From assembly GCA_029532625.1 (NCBI GenBank), contig JARFXM010000003.1:2232001-2296000 (forward strand): DNA of 64,000 nt, written 5' to 3'. The stretch's first letter is position 1. The number at the start of each line of letters is the position of its first letter. Below are positions 58,490-64,000 of the stretch, piece by piece. A model generated the notes under the pieces. It saw nothing but the letters and a program-made list of their open reading frames with translations. It had not been told where the DNA came from and searched no databases. The translations under genes were made by a program, and so were the position numbers. This DNA is from Lomentospora prolificans (lineage: Eukaryota > Ascomycota > Sordariomycetes > Microascales > Microascaceae).

Positions 58490-61400
58490 GACATAGGGTG
58501 GGGCGGTCTTTGGTCGTAGACTGATGAGGGATTAATATCTCTGGACGGAGAGGAAGACAGACGGACTGGACATTGCCGAGGGTATGGCGGTACTTTCTTT
58601 TCTTTCCGTTCTTTCTCTTTTATTATAGGGCATTTTTTTTATTGTTATCTAAAATGGCAAACGGAACGGAAAAGTTATGATACCAGCATTACTGTAGTTT
58701 CATACATACACAAGGATCACATTTTGGTCTTCACATAAACTGCTTCGGGATCGGCGGGCCTGCTGATTCTTCCATCAACTTGTCCCCATGATACGGGTCT
58801 CATCGTGAAGAGAGGCGGGATGTAACGGCCAAAAAGCAACAAACATGGGCGCAAAACTCTTGACGGAAAGGTTGGGCTGCAGCCCCCGTCTCACGAGATG
58901 AAGGCATCTGTGGCTGATACGTTCGATATCCTTGCTCGACGGGGGAGAGGCAGTCCCATGTAGGTGATATTACGGCAATTTCCCGCACCCCGTCCTTGCC
59001 TCGTCCCATTCAGCGATGGGAGTAAGCGAAGTGGGCTTGGCCTGGGCTATGAGGAGAGGCTCCATTCCAGAAAATCTGTCTTGCCATGACGTCTTGCTAT
59101 CTCGGAAGAAAGTCGGTCACGGGTAGATCACGGTATTGCATGGCTGTAGCGGGATGTGGGGTTAAGATTCTTTTCTCTAAAATTGGCTCCGTGATTAAGG
59201 GACGCTCTGGGTCACTGTGGTATCGTGAAACAGCGGCCTAGAAACTTAAAAGCCAGCAGCATCGTCTTGGGACTAGCGGCGAGACGTCATACTGGGATGG
59301 AACGACATTTTGTCGAATGCGGGAGGCCTCGGATTTCAGAGGGGGGTTCCAAGCTTCCAGACCCTATTACCTGTAGAAGCCCGCTCTTAGCGCCACGCTT
59401 TGAATGCTGGCCGGATGGCTCAGTCAAGTCTTGGTATTTCATAACGTCCACTGGGGTTCTCGAATCCCGTCTATGGCTTCAAAAGCAGCGAACTTCTGCT
59501 TTGAGATGACCGACGCATGCTCACCGGGACTCGAATCGCGTTAGTGGGATGGCGATGTGTTGATGCAGATCGCTGGTTCACATGCGGTTGGGCTGCAAGT
59601 CGGAGGAGCCGGGGCCAGAGTTGCAGTGGAATTTTCGACGAGCCCATCAATCACGGATATTGGTGCGAGGATGAGGGCGTGAATGACGCGCTGGAAGGTA
59701 TTGACTCCGAGGCAAATCGGCCGATTCGATTCTTGAACAAATACGAAGGCTCCATGAGGAACGCATCGTGTTGGTGCAACCGCGTCAGGCGAACGATCTC
59801 TCAAAAATTCCCTGGGACCTGGGAAGGACGTGTAAAATTTTGGCACAGCACAGCCTCTTCTCGAGTTTGGAGGGATAGGATCGATATCCACATTCTCCCA
59901 GGGTGGCGGAATTGGGAGCCAGGTTAGAGACTCCAATCAGTGATCCAGCAAGAGCAGACAACGAGTCGCTGGACTCTCTCGAACAAAGCCGGGCAATCGG
60001 CACAAAAGAATGGGCCTGCCAAGCGACAATTTCTTTCCAAGGGTGAGGATGCTGAATTGTGGGAGGCGCGGGCTCCACAGCTGTTCTTCATTTCGGGAGA
60101 AGCTGTCGGCCGCGCTTGGCTTGGGAGCGAATTTAGGTTGTTTCAGAATCTTGAACGGTGAAATTAATCGGTCGAACTTCAAATGGTGGCAGGTTGGGCA
60201 GTCCCAAGTCCACTGAAGAGGCACCTTGATAGCCTGGCGTCCGCGTGGCTGGTAGCGCGGAATCAACTATGAGATCAAACGTGGCATAGGACGAGTATAC
60301 ATCATAATAGTAGCCCTCCTGGATGTCGCCAGGCTGGGAATACCCCTGCCAGCGTCCCGCCACCGGTGCCATAGACGACATCCATTCCATCAACTGGTGT
60401 ATCCATGAATAACGCGCTGGGCGTACGGTGCCCCTCTGCGAAGGAGAGCTTCCGCTGGGACATTGGATGTCCAGAGTATTCTGTGCTGGTACGAAGGATC
60501 TGGGTAGACCCTGCACTTCGCCCGGATTTTTTGTGCAAGGGAGATTTCCTGTCCCGACAATGAACCCATTCCCCATGTTGCCTGGAAGAAAAATCGGGAC
60601 TAATGATGACCCGCTGGGTTCTGGAGATGATGCTGAAATCAGCAACTCTGACTGCTAGCTGCTTTGTCCTCGGCAAAGCACCCTGCGGTAATATTCGGGC
60701 ATCCAAAGATAGATCGGAGAATGGCAGAGTCAGGAGTGAGGCTGGCCATGCCCCAGTCGAGACGAGAATTCAACTACTTGGATGAACGAGGTCCCATCAC
60801 AATGTCTGACTGGCGGGCCGGTGTCTGTCAAACCTCTCGAACGGGCTGGGGAACCGCTTCCATGTTTTACTGCTGAGAAGGCCAAGACAATGCCGGACGT
60901 TCATAGCCGCTGGTCTCGCGACGATCTCTCCTCCCAAGTCTCAGAGGTTCGTTCAGTGACACCTGCCCGTTACTGTCCTTGATCAGTGAGGGCTCGAACC
61001 GCTGGCGAGAAGGAATGGCGGGGGGCTTCCATTCCAGTCAGCTGGCCGTTCCCTGGCTCGTTGGGAGTGATATTCCGTGTCGATCATCTCCACATTGCTC
61101 TCCCTCATTGGCCGGCCCCATGTTCCTCGCATCTGGAGCACCATAGCCCAGTGCAACCCTGCAAATAGCGGTTCGTGTCAATCCTCCATCTCGGATAGGA
61201 CTTTATTCAGCCAATAGGAATGTCTTAGTGCCTGAATGGGCGTTAGAGCTTATTAGTGCACTGTACGCGCTACAAAGGATTTACTGTGTCGCACTGTAAA
61301 CCGTTGATCCGGTTCCTCTTTGAGCCGAGTCATTTTGGAGTCTTGTTTGCAAGGGGGACAGTGTTGAGACGAAGGCTCAGGTGCCGTACCTGCGCTAGGG

Positions 61401-62956
61401 CCAGGGGTTAGCTCATTCCCACAGCACGGAAGGAAACACAAGGAAAGTCGTCCAAGGTATAACGGGAGCATAATTTGTGCACTGCTAGGCACGGGATCTG
61501 AGTTTAGAGGAGTACAAAACCTGGTTTTTGTTTGTTTTGTTTCCGCTCCGGCTCTGTCTTGCTTTGCCGACTGGCAAATGACCGGCTGTCTGCGTTTGAC
61601 GGCGTCTAGCTGGCCATTGCCAGCCAATTTTAGGTCCTCCTGGGTTTTAGTTTGAATCGCCCCTCGGTGATCTTGAGATGTGTCTCGGACACATTGGATG
61701 TGGTGTAAATACGTTGCTCGCATGCTCAGGAGACATCAAATGCGTATTACTACGTCTTCATCATGTTTCGTAGAAGCAACGACTGCACCATCTATAGTAT
61801 TACTTCTTCGCGCTGTTGTGCCATTTGTGGAGCGATGATGCAGCTGCAAGGCCCCAAATATCACACCAGCGCTGGGGAGGAGACACTGGACATCCTTGCA
61901 GGCCAGCTCATCAGTTCATTCCATGGTTGCCTCTCATCTTTCCAGGGTGTACGCGGGTGTTCAAACCTGTAAAGTAATCCGAGTACTCCACCGTACGACT
62001 TCGCGCGTGTTCAAGGAGGGCAGGCACTCCAGAGTGTATAACTGGTCCAAGGAGATGAGGGAGAGAGGCCAACTTACTGACTGCCATCATTGATCAATAC
62101 TGTACAGGGTACAAGCAGATAAATTAGATTGTCCTGGGATACAGGTTCATCAGATCTGTGAGGTAGAGAAACTCTTTTGTCAAAGCTTCATGTACTTCGC
62201 ATTGCGCTGTAAAATTGCGCTTAGAAGGCTAAGTCTCGCCCTTGTGTCAAGGTACCCGGACCTGCCAAGCTCTATGTCTAGGTACTGCCAATCCCAACCC
62301 CAGTCTGTACATCGGCCCCCCAGTCACCACAGACCTTTGAATTTTCCAGTGCAACCCACTTCAACCCCTAAACAAGCAGATTCCCTGCCTCTGCTCTCTG
62401 TGTTGTTCTGGTCCTTCCTTTTCTAATGCTGGCATCTCAATCTTATTCAGTCTTTCATTCCTGTCTTCTCCCCTTCCTCTCCTTACCCTCACCCAGGTGC
62501 CTTTCACGGTTTCTGCATCTCTGAATCTGTAACCCCACGGCTGCTCTCACTCTTTTGGCGCCGCTGTTGTTACAGTTCGTCCATTCTTTTTCTGATTCTT
62601 ACACTCAATTCTTTCCAAAACACATATCTCTTGGGACCTGGTGTACCACTGGCCTTATCATCTGCTTCTGTGGTGAGCAGGACAAAGTGAATTTCGATTT
62701 GCCCTCGAGTCCCAAACGACCGCCTCCCCCTCACGTTCTACCACGACTGTTCTTTCCTCCTTTAGTTGCTCGGCACCGAGTTAGGATCACTTTCAGCAAA
62801 GCGCTGCTGGACTTGTCAATCTTTGTTTACCCTTCGTTTTCTCTCATCGTACCGACGACAGCAGTTGCCCCGAGTACAAACACGCGACATTCCGCCAGAA
62901 AATCAAGATATAGGTCTGATCAAGCACGAACTGTAGTGTTTTATCCCTTAACCACA
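58490..62956. other. Gene-poor stretch of 4.5 kb
   Basis: No complete gene is supported. Between about 59540 and 61000 several overlapping minus-strand frames have protein-like composition (listed separately). From about 62400 the plus strand becomes C/T-rich, the probable promoter and leader of the gene at 62957. No RNA gene recognised. Confidence 0.4.
60133..60706 (-). pseudogene. Possible decayed coding region
   Basis: Two overlapping minus-strand frames read like protein in succession: one with FLPGNMGNGFIVGTGNLPCT, and, in another register, FMDTPVDGMDVVYGTGGGTL, as if one coding sequence had been frameshifted. Neither has a good start or splice context, and stops are frequent immediately upstream. 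No family was recognised. It may be a pseudogene, or chance in GC-rich DNA. Confidence 0.22.
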
Positions 62957-64000
62957 ATGGACCACTTGATTCATGTTCGCCAGCGCCGTCGCCAGATGGA
63001 AGCGAAGAAACTTGCGCTCCGTCAGAAGGATGACGACGATGAGGAGACCCCTAAGAAGGGTAAGCGATACTCCCGCCTATCAGGAGCTTGGGGACGGCGG
63101 CGAGAAGCATGGGGTTTCTAACCGATTTTTAGGCCCTGTCACGGTCGTCCGAACCAAATATAGAACTCTAAGCGCCACCTTCACAGGAGAGGTAGGCGGA
63201 TACACGACTGTAGGAAAGGATGACAGCACGAAAAAGACAACGACGACGAAGGAGCGTGCTGTCACTACAACCTCACCCAAGGCCACCCCGACCACGATCG
63301 AAGAAACCGAAGAACCCGATGAGACCGATCTGAGCACGAAAACCACGCTCGCTATCGCTCCTGATGCCGACCGAGGGCTAAGTACCTCAGCTGTCGGCAC
63401 TCAGCTTCCCATCGCTAGCGAGTCCAGCTCTTCCAACGCATCAAGCGGTGGTGCTAGCGCCGGTGCTAAAGCCGGCATCGCGATCGGTGTCATCGCCGGT
63501 ATCCTACTCCTTGCGGGTCTCGTTTTCTTTTTCGTTAAGCGAAAGAAGAAGCAGGCTGAGCGACAGAGTTTGGAGGATGATGAAAAGCTCCATGGCGCCT
63601 TTAGCCCGGCGAACTATACCCCTACCGCTGCCGCCGCCGTTACTGCAGCCTCTGTTGCCTCGAGCCCAGTCACTTATGGAAACTTGAACGAGAAGCATGT
63701 CGCTGGTGCTGCTGCCGGTGCCGGTGCCTTCAATCGCAACCAACCTCAGCGCCAGCCCCAACCCCAGCACCAGCCAACTCGTTCCGGTGGTAGCGGCTGG
63801 GAGCGTCCCATGACTAGCCAGAGCCAAAACCCGAGCAATCCCTTCGGTCCCCACGCTGAGCTTCCGGGTTCGCAACCTCCCAGCCCATCCAGCGGTGCGC
63901 CTATTGCTGCTGCCGCCGTTGCAGGTGCCGCGGCCGGCGCCGCGGCCGCCCATGGGGTGCAGCGACAGACGTCCCGAAACCATGGCCCCAGGGCTCTCGA
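62957..64000 (+). CDS. Single-pass membrane protein, partial at window end
   Basis: The 5' part of a protein of unknown function, cut off by the window end. Exon 1 is 62957-63059 and exon 2 starts at 63133 after a 73 bp intron (GTAAGC donor, TTTTTAG acceptor). The ATG at 62957 has a fair context (ccacaATGG). The N-terminus is highly charged (HVRQRRRQMEAKKLALRQ) with no signal peptide. A Thr/Ser/Glu-rich region then precedes one transmembrane helix, AGIAIGVIAGILLLAGLVFF, stopped by VKRKKKQ on its inner side. The rest seen is Ala/Gln/Pro/Ser-rich and low in complexity. The Ser/Thr stalk plus one helix plus basic stop resembles fungal cell-surface sensor or mucin-like proteins, but these usually have a signal peptide, so the topology is uncertain. 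Confidence 0.72.

Noticed and set aside
61253..61723. 156-codon minus frame near the right end
   Set aside because: Mixed composition with no domain, no splice context and no conserved block.

Overview
This is nuclear DNA of a filamentous ascomycete (Pezizomycotina), most likely a Sordariomycete. The basis is gene content and structure: short introns of about 50-100 bp with GTNNGT donors, CTAAC/CTGAT-like branch sites and YAG acceptors, no operons, a fungal type cellulose-binding module, and fungal versions of several core eukaryotic genes. The species cannot be named from sequence alone. I find 18 genes that can be supported to some degree plus two doubtful small ones, separated by long gene-free stretches (several of 2-4 kb).

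Layout. 2.2-19 kb: CTD-kinase cyclin (Ctk2-like, minus), secreted palmitoyl-protein thioesterase (plus), ribosomal L1-fold ribosome-biogenesis factor (Cic1/Utp30-like, minus), FHA protein of the Tos4/Plm2 type (plus), an 81-residue small protein behind a strong TATA promoter (plus), and a mitochondrial-type Ser/Thr-rich protein with a C-terminal membrane segment (minus). 19-30.2 kb: the ribosome quality-control E3 ligase listerin (Ltn1, plus), a CDK-like protein kinase facing it tail to tail (minus), and the endocytic F-BAR/muniscin Syp1 (plus). 30.9-38.8 kb: a protein with a decayed caspase-like domain (minus), spindle-checkpoint Mad1 (minus) and mitochondrial CDP-diacylglycerol synthase Tam41 (plus), the last two divergent. 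39.3-46.5 kb is an accessory block: a GTPase/coiled-coil gene with an apparent one-base frameshift, an unknown protein whose intron holds a 26-bp tandem duplication, and an 11-exon Hsp70-like ATPase. 46.5-53.4 kb: a doubtful small gene, a six-cysteine secreted protein, and a CBM1 secreted protein with an apparent one-base frameshift. 54-64 kb: Alg9 mannosyltransferase (minus) divergent from H/ACA snoRNP assembly factor Naf1 (plus), a 4.4 kb gene-poor stretch, and the 5' part of a single-pass membrane protein that runs off the window.

Most genes are conserved housekeeping genes (transcription, ribosome assembly and rescue, N-glycosylation, mitochondrial lipid synthesis, mitosis, endocytosis) with no functional clustering. 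The accessory part lies at about 30.9-33 kb and 39-53 kb, where lineage-specific, secreted and partly decaying genes sit in longer intergenic DNA. I saw no rRNA, convincing tRNA, CRISPR array or intact transposon. Exon limits were read by eye from splice signals and reading frame and have not been checked against transcripts.
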